DNA of 64,000 bases from Lentinus brumalis (Eukaryota; Basidiomycota; Agaricomycetes; Polyporales; Polyporaceae). Positions 49,812 through 60,704 of the stretch are shown here, one piece after another. The stretch's first letter is position 1, and each line of letters begins with the position of its first letter. The translations under genes were made by a program, and so were the position numbers. Below the pieces are notes generated by a model. That model was not told where the DNA came from. It made no database searches and was given only the letters and a program-made list of their open reading frames with translations. The DNA lies in contig MARA01000004.1 in NCBI GenBank assembly GCA_001792895.1, positions 992,001 to 1,056,000 of the forward strand. The letters run 5' to 3'.

Positions 49812-51187
49812 AGGTAGAATATACAGCATCCTCTTCGGACTCCGCCGCACATCCCACTTGTACACCTGCAATCCGTAATTCACCGCTGAGTCTTCTCACC
49901 AGATATCACAGTCGTTAGCCATTTCTGTGCGTATTCGTGGGAGAGAACGATCGAAGATATGAGGGCATAATAACATACGACCAATTATGATCACGTCGTA
50001 GAGGTGCGTTCCTCATAGGCTGCTCTCTTGACAGACACTGTAGTTCTTGTTGGTCCAACGGCCTGCTGACGGTTGGTTTGGCGAAAATTCATGCTTCGGA
50101 GGTCCTTGCATCGCATACTGATCCGCAGAGTCGCTGCGGATGTTCTCTGAATTGTCATCGCGCGCAGGAACTTCTGTCGAAGCCCACAGATGTCGACGAC
50201 TGCAAGTTGCCTATTTGGGGTTCCTGAGTGCAGGAGCCTTGTTCTGTACGTGTTCATCGCGCGATGCCGCACGATGCACCACATATCAGCTGTTCGTCAG
50301 ACGTAGAAGTAGTCTCTTGGGAAGCATGCAAAATCTTAGTACCCAACCGCCGCTAGCAAGGTCATTGTGCTCCGCACGGAGGAGGGTTTCCAAGCACGTT
50401 GTGGTACTCAGTTACCTGTCACAGCCACATGTCGAGTTGGCCATATAAGAGAAACGGCCTGCCTTCTTGCATGATCCCATCCAACCCCCCCTTTGTTCGC
50501 CAATGCAGGGAGCTTCCATTTTGCAACATAAGGTTCGTACTCCACACTGTTGGTGTGCAAGTGTTGCTGATGCCGACGCTTCTCAATGATCAGTTATGTC
50601 CGGATCGGGAGAATGACCGCCGCCCAAAGAGCGTGGAACAGAACACGGCGCGGCTTTGGGCGAGTCCTCTGCAAATGTGATTCGACTCAAATACACCCCA
50701 TGCTGCGGCTGTGGCATCGGTGACGGTCCGCGTAGCTTCTAGTAGGTTCATGTCAGCGACCTGTTAAGTTTCATGACCGATTGTTGTGTGACTTTCCTTT
50801 TACAGACCCAAGTGCCGTGCAAGGGCAAGGGCACGCGCGAGCCGAAGCGACTTCCCCCACCTGGACGACTCTTACAAAAACCTTGTCGGCTCGCCCTAGC
50901 CCTCCGCATTCAATAAACCGTCGGACGTCGGCTTTCCCCAATGCTGTGACACGAACTTCTTCCTCACGCATGACTCGGGCCCGCGGAGAGACTATCGCGA
51001 TGTCATCTCTCCTTTAGGCGAGACACCCAATTGCGCTGTCCGCCGGCCTCTGCCGCCGTCTACTTGCATACGGGATGTGGTCGCGCTTCCGCAGTACTTA
51101 AGCTCTCTTCCCCGTCTTCACCTGCTTCCCTCCCTACCCCTCCTGCACATCTCCCTCCCAAAAGCACCTGTCCTCCACGTACGTCGT
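49812..51187. other. Gene-free interval (about 1.4 kb)
   Basis: No exon chain is found on either strand. The last 130 bases before 51188 are very C/T-rich (short CTCCCT runs), fitting a promoter or leader of the following gene. No inverted or tandem repeat stands out. Confidence 0.45.
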
Positions 51188-52079
51188 ATGTCCTATCGCC
51201 CCTCGGCTCCCAGGCCAATTCCCGGCCAAGGACGCTCGTCATCCCCTCCAGCACCCCGCGCTTGCTCTCGGTTCTCACGGGACGGCTCAGATTCTGGCCA
51301 CAGTCAAGGGTGCAGCTCCCCCCGGCCGAGGAGCTCTGCCAGTCGATCTAGCGGCGGGAACAGCTCCGACCTCATCTTCCCCATGGACTCCGAACGTGGC
51401 TCTAACTCTGGCTCTTCCAGGCATGGGTCTGTGGAGCCAGATTTCCTCTACGAGACACCTCGCGGCGACCAGGCGGTTTGGGACCCGCGGGCGATGCCCG
51501 TCTGTTCCCGTTGCGGACGGCAGTACTATGGCCACGTCCCCCTCCCGGCTCGCAACAGAATCACCACTATCTGTCCGGTGTGCAGCTTGCAGGAGAGTCG
51601 GGAACGCGCCCAACAGCGCGCACCCGATGACAACTTCTACACAACGACGGGCTATCATGTGCAGCGTGGCCGACCAGCGGAGCGTCATCTTTCATCTCAT
51701 GTTCCTCGACAAGCTGACCTCCACAGGAACGGGAGGCAGCGGGTTCACAGTATGTTTTTCATCTTGTACTCTCTGTGCGACGTGTTTATGATGGACAGGT
51801 ACCGCCACGCATGTCGTCGGGCGGGCGTTCCCGTCCTATGGCGGTCCCATCCCTTCACGACACGCCCCACAGCCGTACCCTCCCTCTGCCTGGACAAACC
51901 CTGACCCTCTTCCCCGATTCACGCCCGTGACAGGCTCCTACCGCCCTCCGTATCAGCTTCCCCAACTCATCGCCCAAGTGCAGCAGCGTAGCCCGCCTGC
52001 TAACGATATATCCCGCCCTCGCACCGCCGATCCCTACGGTGTGTCCTCCAGCCGCTATACCCATCACCGCCAACAGTGA
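51188..52079 (+). CDS. Unknown protein with a four-cysteine zinc-ribbon-like motif
   Basis: Two exons joined by a 49-base intron (GTATGT to GGACAG), about 280 residues. The N-terminus (MSYRPSAPRPIPGQGRSSSP) is Ser/Pro/Arg-rich and probably disordered. The core has MPVCSRCGRQYYGHVPLPAR, then ITTICPVCSLQESRE: a CX2C-X19-CX2C arrangement typical of a structural zinc site. The second exon is Pro/Tyr-rich (FPSYGGPIPSRHAPQPYPPS, YRPPYQLPQLIAQVQQ) and ends SSRYTHHRQQ. No catalytic motif is present. An upstream in-frame ATG at 51077 gives a non-conserved-looking extension, so I use 51188. Function unknown; a nucleic-acid or protein adaptor is possible, no more than that. Confidence 0.75.
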
Positions 52080-52440
52080 TGCTCCCTTGTTCGTGTTTCT
52101 CTTTCGCTGTGTCCTCGTCGTTGTCCCAGCCATGCATCGTCTCCTCTGTTATCCCTTCTTTGTCCTGATGCCAGTCTACCAATGGCAAATCATTACATTA
52201 TGTGTATCAATCATGGTCAATCTACCTTGTACGAATACGGTTTTCCCAGAACGACATCCAACGCGTGGAATCCCGGACTGTTGTCTAGCACGGACTAGCA
52301 CCTAGGAGAGTAGATCATACGTACAATACCCGCACACGTATACAAAACGTCATACGTAGCACAATATGCCTGCCGAACCCATACTCAGTCATATATACCT
52401 GTCCTATCCTGTCCCATGTCTGTAGCACTCCGAGCCGATG
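52080..52440. other. Gene-free interval between convergent genes
   Basis: These are the 3' regions of the zinc-ribbon gene and the F-box-like gene. No exon or repeat is seen. Confidence 0.5.
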
Positions 52441-53634
52441 CTATGCGACTTCGATCATGCATCCTTTATCACGTAGTGGTTGTACAATACGATGAAACTC
52501 GTCCATGCCCAAGGAAGCCCGCCAGTCGCCGTACAACAGAACACGTCTGAGAGCTGGGAACGCTGGTGAGGCGAATGCCTCTAAGTGTCGCCCGACATGC
52601 TCCCAGTACTCGGCGGTGCCCACGCGAAAGAAAGAGTTGGGATGGGCATGCAGCCCGACCGTCTTGAGTGTGTTCTGCGGCCAGTGCGTAGAAGGAGGAT
52701 GTGTGAAGTGCACGTAGTAATTGAGCTCCTCGAGCTGGGTGCAGCCCGCGAAGACATACTCCAGGAAGTCCTGTATGTAGAACTTCAGGCTGATTCCGAG
52801 CTCAACAGTGCGGATCTGCGACCCGAACGTCGTCCAGAACGCCCAAAATAGGTCCCCGTCAAGGATGTTATCGAAGATGACATGGCGGAGGGACGGGAAC
52901 GTCCAGCGGCACAGTGTGAGCACGAAGAACGTGTTCACACGGCGGAAGCGGAGGGTCGTAAGGTGCGGGAGGTGGACGCGGGCGGTGAGCAGGTAAGTGG
53001 CCCAAAGCTCCCCGCCGACGGACAGATACTCGACATTCGGGGATACCTCGAGGACGCGCGTGAGGGAGTTGATCCCGCCGGTCCGTGCGGCTTCGTTGTG
53101 GTGCCACCAATCTATCCGCTTGAGCGACGGCAAAGGCGGGCATTCGATGTTGAACTCGTATGCGAAAGGCGTCAGCGCATCCGCAGCCCTCACAAGGACC
53201 TCCAGGGACGAGCAGAGGGCGAGTGTGTCCACGGAACGGGGAGTTCGAGAAGTGGGGGTAGTTGTGCTGGAGTATGGAAGATGTGCGCGGCGGACGAAGT
53301 CTGCTGGACATCGGGAAGTGGCATCCCAGTCAACAGCTAGGTCAGACCCGGACTGCAGGAGTCGATGAAGCCTTTGACTGGTGGATACAAGAATATCCTC
53401 ATATAGAAGAGGGAGGGCCCACCGCCGCCAGTCCTTGCAGACGAGTACAAGGGCTCGCTTGGTGTGCGATATCTCAGGCGTCCCGACGTTCACGTCGACC
53501 GCCTCGAACGGGCTATATTCAGATGTGTAGAGTGCATGTGTCCACGGATTGAGCGTCGCCCAGCGGAGGACCTGCAGCCACACCTCCACGGGCAGGGACG
53601 GTGCTGCAGCTGCCATGATTGAGGCTGTTGTCAA
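52441..53634 (-). CDS. F-box-like protein
   Basis: A single exon of 397 residues, unusual here in having no intron. The N-terminus after MTTASIMAAAA reads PSLPVEVWLQVLRWATLNPW, an F-box-like start, and ALVLVCKDWRRWALPLLYED completes it. The rest is a series of leucine-rich, LRR-like segments (LALCSSLEVLVRAADALTPF, LPHLTTLRFRRVNTFFVLTL, FPSLRHVIFDNILDGDLFWA, QLEELNYYVHFTHPP), ending FHRIVQPLRDKGCMIEVA. Such proteins are numerous in mushrooms and usually pair with SKP1 to recruit substrates for ubiquitination; the target is unknown. An ATG at 53616 is an equally possible start. Three MluI-type boxes lie 168-205 bases upstream. Confidence 0.85.
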   Translation of the reverse strand: MTTASIMAAAAPSLPVEVWLQVLRWATLNPWTHALYTSEYSPFEAVDVNVGTPEISHTKRALVLVCKDWRRWALPLLYEDILVSTSQRLHRLLQSGSDLAVDWDATSRCPADFVRRAHLPYSSTTTPTSRTPRSVDTLALCSSLEVLVRAADALTPFAYEFNIECPPLPSLKRIDWWHHNEAARTGGINSLTRVLEVSPNVEYLSVGGELWATYLLTARVHLPHLTTLRFRRVNTFFVLTLCRWTFPSLRHVIFDNILDGDLFWAFWTTFGSQIRTVELGISLKFYIQDFLEYVFAGCTQLEELNYYVHFTHPPSTHWPQNTLKTVGLHAHPNSFFRVGTAEYWEHVGRHLEAFASPAFPALRRVLLYGDWRASLGMDEFHRIVQPLRDKGCMIEVA

Positions 53635-53801
53635 GTTGTGTCAAGCCAGCACTCACGCGCACGCCGAAACACACGGAAAACATCACAGCGCCTGTGCATC
53701 GGGGGCCGGTCCGACGGCGTTTGCTAGTCTGCTCCCAATTGACGGGTCGAAACCGTAGGGTCCCGAATCAATATTTGTCAGCAGACATTCGATCTCCGAC
53801 G

Positions 53802-53839
53802 ACGCGTCAGATCTATACACGGCCGACGCGTCGACGCGT
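53802..53839. promoter_or_regulatory. Cluster of three ACGCGT (MCB) boxes
   Basis: ACGCGT occurs at 53802-53807, 53826-53831 and 53834-53839, upstream of the F-box-like gene on the minus strand. This palindrome is the known binding site of the MBF (Mbp1/Swi6-type) G1/S transcription factor in fungi. Three copies in 38 bases is more than I see anywhere else in the window. Confidence 0.6.
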
Positions 53840-54586
53840 CGCGCAGCGCTCTTGCAGCAACTCCTCTCTCTTAGTGGACTGAAAACGCCTCTAGAACTGC
53901 AGATTGAGTTTCTGGGGCCAGCGAGTCGGATAAGGATGGTAGCTGCTCGCACACGGGGCGGACAAACGGGGTTCTCAGCGTCTCGCTATGCAGCGGGTGG
54001 GATGCATGCATCTACGACTCCCCGGGCTGTGGCGCGTTCGTCTACGAGGATCCTTTGCTCAGTTGCATTGTATTTTGAACGTCAAGAGCAGCCACAGTAC
54101 TTCAGCAGTCTTCGGAATGCGCTGATTGCTGCAGTGGTACTTGGGTAGTATGGCAGAAAACTGAGGATTCGGAGCTGACGAAGATTTTCTGGACGGCTAT
54201 CCGTCCACTCGCTGCCGCCAGGCGTGCCAGGGCGTACCGGAGGACATGAGATGGTCGGAGGAACGGTGCAAGGGCTCGAGGAGCGCGACGCTCAATTCGG
54301 AGCAGGCTGCCTCGAGGCGAGGCCGCAAGATCCCAGATCGTCACCATATATAGGCATCCCGTCTCAAAATGGAAGGTAAAATCTCTATATGGTCATCGGA
54401 TCAGACGGCATGGAAAGAATTGCCAGGGTACGGTCTCGAGGGCGCGTTTGCTAGCAGACGTTGTCGGGTCGTCCTCCCCCACTCAATAGACCCGTCAATT
54501 GTCTGCCTAGGGGAGACAAGGCGTTTGCCTCCGATAAGGCATAAGGTGCAGCCACCAGGGCCAAACCACACGAGCACGGCCAGCCA
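53840..54586. other. Gene-free interval between the F-box-like gene and GPI10
   Basis: No exon chain is recognised on either strand. It holds the far upstream region of the F-box-like gene and the 3' side of GPI10. Confidence 0.45.
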
Positions 54587-56634
54587 CTACATGTCCAGTG
54601 CTGCAGATCCATAGCGCCACACGTGGACGCCGCCTTTCCTCCGCCCATCGCCTTCCCACCCATATTCTGCTTGCCACACCTCTTGGTATCCTTGACGAGT
54701 GAGGAGATCCCGCATGCCGTCGTGCTCAAGGAGTGCACCAAAGAAGACCAGATTCTGCGGCCACTCGTGCTGCCAGGGATGCGTGTTTGACGAGACGACA
54801 CCTGGATTCGAGCGCGGTAGCGGCGACGGCGGGAAAGAAGGATTGACTTCTTTCGGGAACCGAGTCTCCAGATACCGGACGGGCGACTCGTAAAAGATGT
54901 CCGTCTGATCCTTGTACTCGGTCACATTCTGGCCCCTGCCAAGCTCAAGTTGGTTAGTGCCTCATAGCCGACGTGTTGCGGACGTACTGCAGCGGTGGCT
55001 CACAGCCAAGGGCCCAGAGCCTTCCATCGTCGGCCAAGTCGGGTCTGTGGAGGTATGCCTGCCAAGGGTCGAGTGGCATGGCATAAGGAATCCGACAGAT
55101 GCGGACTGCTCGGGGGCCAGGCTGCGAAGGTAGTGCATCACCTCGATCTGCGCCCGTCCATGAAACAACATGACATAGACGATGGCCGGGAGCGATAGCG
55201 GGAGGAAATAGTGGGATGCGCTGAGACGTCGAGACAGGCTCTGATGGGGGTCGCCACCAAGGGATTCTACCAGCGATTTTGCCGCTAGGATATGCAAGAG
55301 GGGAAGAAGCGGGTGGATGAATCGCCACTCCTTGTGTCCGGCCATTGAGTACACGGTGACCGTCCAGACGACTAGACCGAGAAGGGTTTTCAGAGGACGA
55401 GAGCTTGTCGGTTTTCCGGCCTGGTACGCTCCCTCTAGGACCCAAGGGATGGCTGGAGCGCTCAGGATAGGTATCGCCTGAGTCAGATAGTAATGCCACG
55501 GGCTCCTCCCGTAGAATAGAGAAACAGACGACGCGTTGGTCAACAAGAAGTTGAGTGGTGTGAATGTACGCTCTCCGTAGTACGCTGTATCCATTGCGTA
55601 AATGGAGACCAGGGCAAGTAAACTATGGGACAACCCGGGCAGTCAGTTTACGCCGGTAGTACGGATAGCGCGGACATACCCGATGGGGATAGCGTTCGCA
55701 AGGACTGTTGCAATGTCTTTCGGCCGTCGACGGAGGTTCCATAGCAGCCAGGCGAACATGTACGTCCATAGTACAGCATTGGTCGGCCGGATCGCACATG
55801 CGACTGCAGCAAGTACGAGAGTCTTGCATACACCGTCGCTGCAATTTGTCAGTAGAAACGCGGCGTACGGACAAACAGGGCCTACCTCCACGACGGCATA
55901 TCGACGTCCCATGGGAAGTAGCTCAACGCCATTGTTGTCAAAGACGTCTCCGCGGAGTTCGAGATAGATCGCGAGAGAGACAGTCCGTGGAAGAACGACG
56001 TCAAAGACAAGTAGAACTGCTCCGGAGTCAGTCACGGGCCAACGCGCTTTCAAGGAGTACTGACGGCTGCCGTGACATATCGTTCTCCTGCAACTCTCCT
56101 TGTAAGACGCATCAACCAGATATCAGTCCCCGCCGCTATCAAGCCATGCAGGATCTTTGGACCCCAGATCTGCACATGGTTAGCCAACACCGCGACAACG
56201 GACGGCAGGAATCACGCACACACCAGAGCAGCGGTATCGTCTAGGCTCAACACCTTCAAAAGCCAGTATACCGGGATATTCAGGGCCGGGTACACAATGC
56301 TCCGGATAGGTTTCGGTGAAAGCCATTCCCAGGTGAGCTGTCCGTACCCGAAGACGGCATGGTGCGCGACCTCCAAGCTTTGGAAGTATTCATCGGGCTG
56401 GAAAAATGTGCGCGTGGAGATTGCAATCACGACGCGGATTGCAATCGCTAGCAGTAGTCTGTTGACCATGTTTGCATGTAGGCCCAAGTTGAAGAACGTG
56501 AGCGCGGTGTGTGCAACGTTAACAGCGAACCAACAGAGTACCAATGGCAGCGAACCAACAGCGAACCACCTCGATACGAGCGTCTCTTCATACCAAGTCA
56601 CGGTCACGCCCACGATCAGTTTCAGGGCGTTCAT
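54587..56634 (-). CDS. GPI10: GPI mannosyltransferase 3 (one frame break)
   Basis: The enzyme adds the third mannose to the GPI anchor precursor in the ER lumen (GT22 family, multi-spanning). The start MNALKLIVGVTVTWYEETLV includes or precedes a hydrophobic stretch. Signature parts are VVIAISTRTFFQPDEYFQSL, EVAHHAVFGYGQLTWEW, IRSIVYPALNIPVYWLLKVL, CAIRPTNAVLWTYMFAWLLW, SIYAMDTAYYGERTFTPLNF, NASSVSLFYGRSPWHYYLTQ, GHKEWRFIHPLLPLLHILAA and FLMPCHSTPWQAYLHRP. The luminal C-terminus has QNVTEYKDQTDIFYESPVRY and NLVFFGALLEHDGMRDLL. The frame breaks at 55066-55068: one extra C gives the conserved CHSTPWQ and carries the frame into the last exon. About eight introns. The first ATG may lie further upstream; 56634 is the best one seen. 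Confidence 0.9.
55066..55068 (-). other. GPI10: Apparent one-base loss (C-run) in GPI10
   Basis: The coding strand reads CGACCCTTGG. CGACCCCTTGG would give the family's PCHSTPWQ and an open frame to the final splice junction. Confidence 0.85.
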
Positions 56635-56750
56635 TGACGCGACAGATGCTCAGTTGACAGCAGTACATGCACAATGCCTCATAATAAATACTAGCGATAC
56701 ATCAACGCAGATACACTCATCGATAATTGTTGCAAATAACTGGAAGTCCC

Positions 56751-59108
56751 TCATGACCGCTGTGCAAGGAACCGTGACACTTTCTTCCTCTCCGTCGGGG
56801 TCGAGTCCGCAGACCGTGAGGTCGTAGAAGTCGATTCCCGAACCTGAGAAGCCACGATAGGACGGCGCTCCAAGACCGATGCGCTGACTGGTGTCCCAAC
56901 GGGTGGGGTTGCCGGTAACGACGACGGCGCAGAGGTCCCGATGACCGTAGATGATGAGCTGAGGAACGAAGGCGACTCGATGATCATGGAGTTGAAGGCC
57001 GGTGTGGAAGACACAGAGTCGACGCCGGGGAACGATGGAGAGGTGGGGACCCCGGGGGCTGGAAAAGACGGCGAGTCCACGATCATACCTGGCATCTCGG
57101 CGGGACGTCTCACGGGAGCATTCTGCGAAGGTCCTGCAACGTAGGACGTCCGCGTAGGAACAGCAATCGGTGTGCCGGCCAGTGAAGGGAGCTTGGGTGA
57201 TGAGCGTGGGTTTGTATTGGTCGGAGTAACAAGAGCGGACCCTGGGGACACAGGCCCACGAACCACAGATGGCTCGGAGAAGGACATTTTGAACTGCGAG
57301 ACCTTTGAGACTTTCGGCTTGGGTGCGACAGGGGCTTCGTTAGAAGGCGATGAAGTCGTTGCAGGAACCTCCGGTGAAACATCTCCGTTGGACGTCGTAG
57401 GCTGCGAGGTGGCTGCGGCTCGAACTGCACCGGCGATATTTGCAGGCGCAGTAGGTCCGACGTTCACCACTTCGCCCTTCTTGAGCATTTCCAGCATCTC
57501 TTTCGCCGCCGGGTGTATCTCATCGTCACTTTCGCCCTCTTCGCCTCCTACCAGCATATCGTCCTCGAGTTTTCCCAAACGCACAGCGGACTTGAGCGTA
57601 GAGGACTGCGACGCTGGAAGAATGTTTGCGCCAAGAGACTGAGACGGGAGGGTGGAGGTTGCAGATGAGCGTGATGATTTGAAACGCGACGCAGAAGGCT
57701 TGGGTGGGGAGGACGCGAGCGAAGCATCGAGGGGCACCATCTGCAGTCCAGCGATGAGTGAGCAATCACAGGAATACTGGAGCAGAACGTACCGGCTGAT
57801 CCCACTCGTTCTCTGCATCCGTATGTTCATGATTACGCATCGCAGCTAACGCTTCGGCACCCACTGTGGCGCGCTTCTCATAGTACGCAAGCGCGATTTC
57901 GCGTTGGTGGCGAGCAAAGTCGTATCCTTCATCATCCCACTCGACAGGCTCGCTGTCCTCAACGCCGTAGTCGCTTTCATCTGAATCGTCGTGAGACTGC
58001 GATGGCAACTGATCTTCGCTGTCGTAGTTGTCTGAGATGATGATTTCCCCCTCGTCGGAGTCAGCAGGAACGGGAGAGCCAGGTTCAGATTCGTCATCTG
58101 AGTCGGGTTGAGTCGGTGGGGGAGGTGACTTGGGGCCACGAGATATGCCAGGAACGCGCTCGACTACGTTCATGCGCATCGGGCCCTTGTCCATTTGGGC
58201 CTTCGTGAGCAAGGAATTCTTCCCACCGGTCTGGAGCTTGGCCGGTGCGACATCTCCCCAATCGAAGGGTGGGGGCATGGGAACGCTATTAGCAGGCTGG
58301 TATTCATGGTCAGGGGGCAGGTCTGCGAAGGTAACGCTCTTCCTCGGCTTGAGCTTCTGGCGCTCCGCCCTCGCCTCTTTATCCTTCTCCTCGAGTTCGC
58401 GTTTCTCCTTCTCTTCCCGATCACGAGCTTCAGCCAGATTGCGGAGGAGCGCTTTGCCCATCTTCTTTTGCATCTCGCGAGCTTTCTTCAGTGCGTTCAT
58501 TTCCGCTTCTGCGGCCTGTCTGCGCTTCTCGAGGTCGACCTTGAACTGCTCGCGTTCCTCCTCTTCCTCCTTCTCCTGCTGAATTCGCTCCTCTTCCTCG
58601 AGGAGGTCGAATATGCGATTGCGTTCCGCGCGACTGCGAGCCTGTTCGGCAGGGGAGAGGGCCCATAGTGGGATAAGACCCGTATCCCCAGAGGCAACTG
58701 AGGCGGCTGCTGTAGATGATGGACCGTCGGTTTGAGGCACGGGCTCCACGATGTCGACAATCGGCAAGCCTTCTTCGTTAACCAGCTACAAAATCGATTG
58801 CTGTTCGAAACAATTCAAATGTGCAATGTGAGGGACATACCTCACCCTTCGCATTGCGCTGGCCCATGTCCGGTATCACATCGTCGCCCAAGAGTTCTCC
58901 CAGCTTGTCCGATATCTTCCGGACCTGATCTGCCTTGAGCCTGTCCTCCCCGCGTGCTTCCGCGCCAGGCGCAAGCGAGTCTAGGAGCGCCTGGAGTGCT
59001 GAGCGGCGAGATGTGTGAGCTATGGGCGAGCGCCACGGATGAGTACAGACCTTCGGCGCGGCTTTCACTGAGGCTTGTCGCAGATCCAGCTGCAGACCTT
59101 GTTGTCAT
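56751..59108 (-). CDS. URI-type unconventional prefoldin, RPB5 interactor homologue
   Basis: A scaffold related to human URI1 and yeast Bud27, linked to R2TP/prefoldin-like assembly of RNA polymerases and to nutrient (TOR) signalling. The start MTTRSAAGSATSLSESRAE is spliced to ALQALLDSLAPGAEARGEDR, LKADQVRKISDKLGELLGDD, VIPDMGQRNAKGELVNEEGL and PIVDIVEPV. A long coiled coil of Glu/Lys/Arg follows (LLEEEERIQQEKEEEEEREQ), then RKSVTFADLPPDHEYQPANS and acidic stretches. The C-terminal part matches the DUF3835 region: EIHPAAKEMLEMLKKGEV and the final KVSRFLAQRS. Three introns. The very N-terminal exon is inferred from splice sites. It is divergent from PNO1, with 209 bases between starts. Confidence 0.85.
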
Positions 59109-59317
59109 TTTGGCTGGTGTGGGCAGTGAGCGTGTGGGCAGTGAGAGAGCGTGGCTGCAAGACGAGAGCCGCGGGTCCAGCACAGGCGGATGCATGCTGC
59201 TCTCCTCGGCATCCGCCGGTCCACTGCAGAATTTCGTGCAGACGCCCATATCTGCACCTGCGCTGCACCTCACTGTACCTCTTCCCCATCTCCCCCGTCA
59301 GTCTCCCGCAACCCGCC
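59109..59317. promoter_or_regulatory. Short shared promoter of URI and PNO1
   Basis: These 209 bases contain a 14-base tandem repeat (GTGTGGGCAGTGAG at 59117-59130 and 59132-59145) and a perfect 9-base inverted repeat (GGCGGATGC at 59185-59193; GCATCCGCC at 59209-59217). The PNO1-proximal end is C/T-rich. No TATA box is seen. Confidence 0.6.
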
Positions 59318-60373
59318 ATGGTCGTCCTACACACTCAGGCAAGCACCTCCGAGGTCGCTCACAAGAAAAACCGCCGCAAAATGGCCAAGAAGCCAGCCCG
59401 GGTCGCCCCTGCAGAAGGCGCGGAGGACCTGGACATGGACGAGCAGCCTTCAGCGGCACCTGCTGAGGGATCGAGTGCCGAGGAACACCACAAGACAAAC
59501 TGGAACGACGGAGACGACGAAGTGATGATCGACACAGATGCTGCTGCCCCGCCCCCGGCCGACGCACCTGCTTTTCCTCCCCTCCCCGCGTCCGCGCAAA
59601 GGTCCTCGCTCAAGTCCGAGATCCGCAGGATACCCATACCCCCACACCGCATGACGCCGTTGAAGAAGGACTGGGTGAACATTTTCTCGCCGTTGACCGA
59701 GATGCTGCAGCTGCAAGTGCGCATGAACGTGCAACGGAAATGTGTGGAGATCCGAGTAAGTTTCTCGATTCGCAGCTCTCCGATAAAATACTGACATGTG
59801 CGCAGACGTCCAAGCACACCAAAGATATCGGTGCTATTCAGAAGGGTGCAGACTTCGTAAAGGCGTACGCGCTGGGCTTCGACGTGAACGTGAGTCGCTG
59901 CCATGCGCATCACGTATGTGACTGACGTCTCTCCTCCCACTAGGACTCGATTGCACTCCTCCGCTTGGACGACCTGTACCTCGATTCGTTCGAGATCAAG
60001 GACGTCAAGACACTGCATGGCGATCACTTGTCTCGTGCCATCGGTGAGCTCGTCCGCATCCTCGCATTGTATCCGCATCTGAGTCCCGCGCCAGGCCGTA
60101 TTGCCGGACAGGACGGCAAGACGAAGTTCACGATTGAGAACGCAAGCCGAACGCGCATCGTTCTTGCTGACACGTACGTCCATCTTGGTTATAAACAGTT
60201 GCCATACTGACGAGCGTGTCTCGGCGTACAGTAAGATCCATATCCTGGGCTCGTTCCAGAACATCAAAATTGCCCGAGATGCAATCGTCTCTCTCATCCT
60301 TGGTTCTCCGCCTGGGAAGGTGTATGCCGGCCTGCGGACGGTCAGTGCACGGATGCGCCAGAGGGCATTGTGA
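59318..60373 (+). CDS. PNO1: PNO1/DIM2, KH-domain pre-rRNA processing factor
   Basis: An assembly factor for the small ribosomal subunit, needed for 18S rRNA 3'-end maturation and for recruiting the Dim1 methylase; nucleolar to cytoplasmic. The start [20 protein letters not shown] is followed by an acidic and Ala/Pro-rich N-terminus. Then come the conserved core [80 protein letters not shown] and [20 protein letters not shown]. The KH domain continues [20 protein letters not shown] and [20 protein letters not shown], ending [21 protein letters not shown]. Four introns; frame intact. A later ATG at [10 protein letters not shown] is a possible alternative start. Confidence 0.96.
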
Positions 60374-60704
60374 GCTGTTTGTGTCTGGATATCTAGAGTC
60401 GTGTACGTTGGGTTGTAGCATATGCTATCTATTACGCGCTGCATATCACATGCGATCGTGTCCATGGGCCATCCCAGTGGCGAGTGTATCGATGCATGAA
60501 GAAGCACTGGTTGCTGCACCCTCCGAGGCTCTCCGAGGGATCGAGCCAGTATCAAATTTGTACACCAAGCTGATACGAAACATACATGACAAGCACAAGG
60601 ATTATGAGCGAATAGCATTATTCTCTGTCGTAAGATAGAGCATCGTCCATAGAGATAATGGCATCCCCAAGCAAGTGTAGCAAATGCGTAACACGTGAGC
60701 CTGC
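60374..60704. other. Gene-free interval between convergent genes
   Basis: These are the 3' regions of PNO1 and the F-box gene. No exon or repeat is recognised. Confidence 0.5.
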
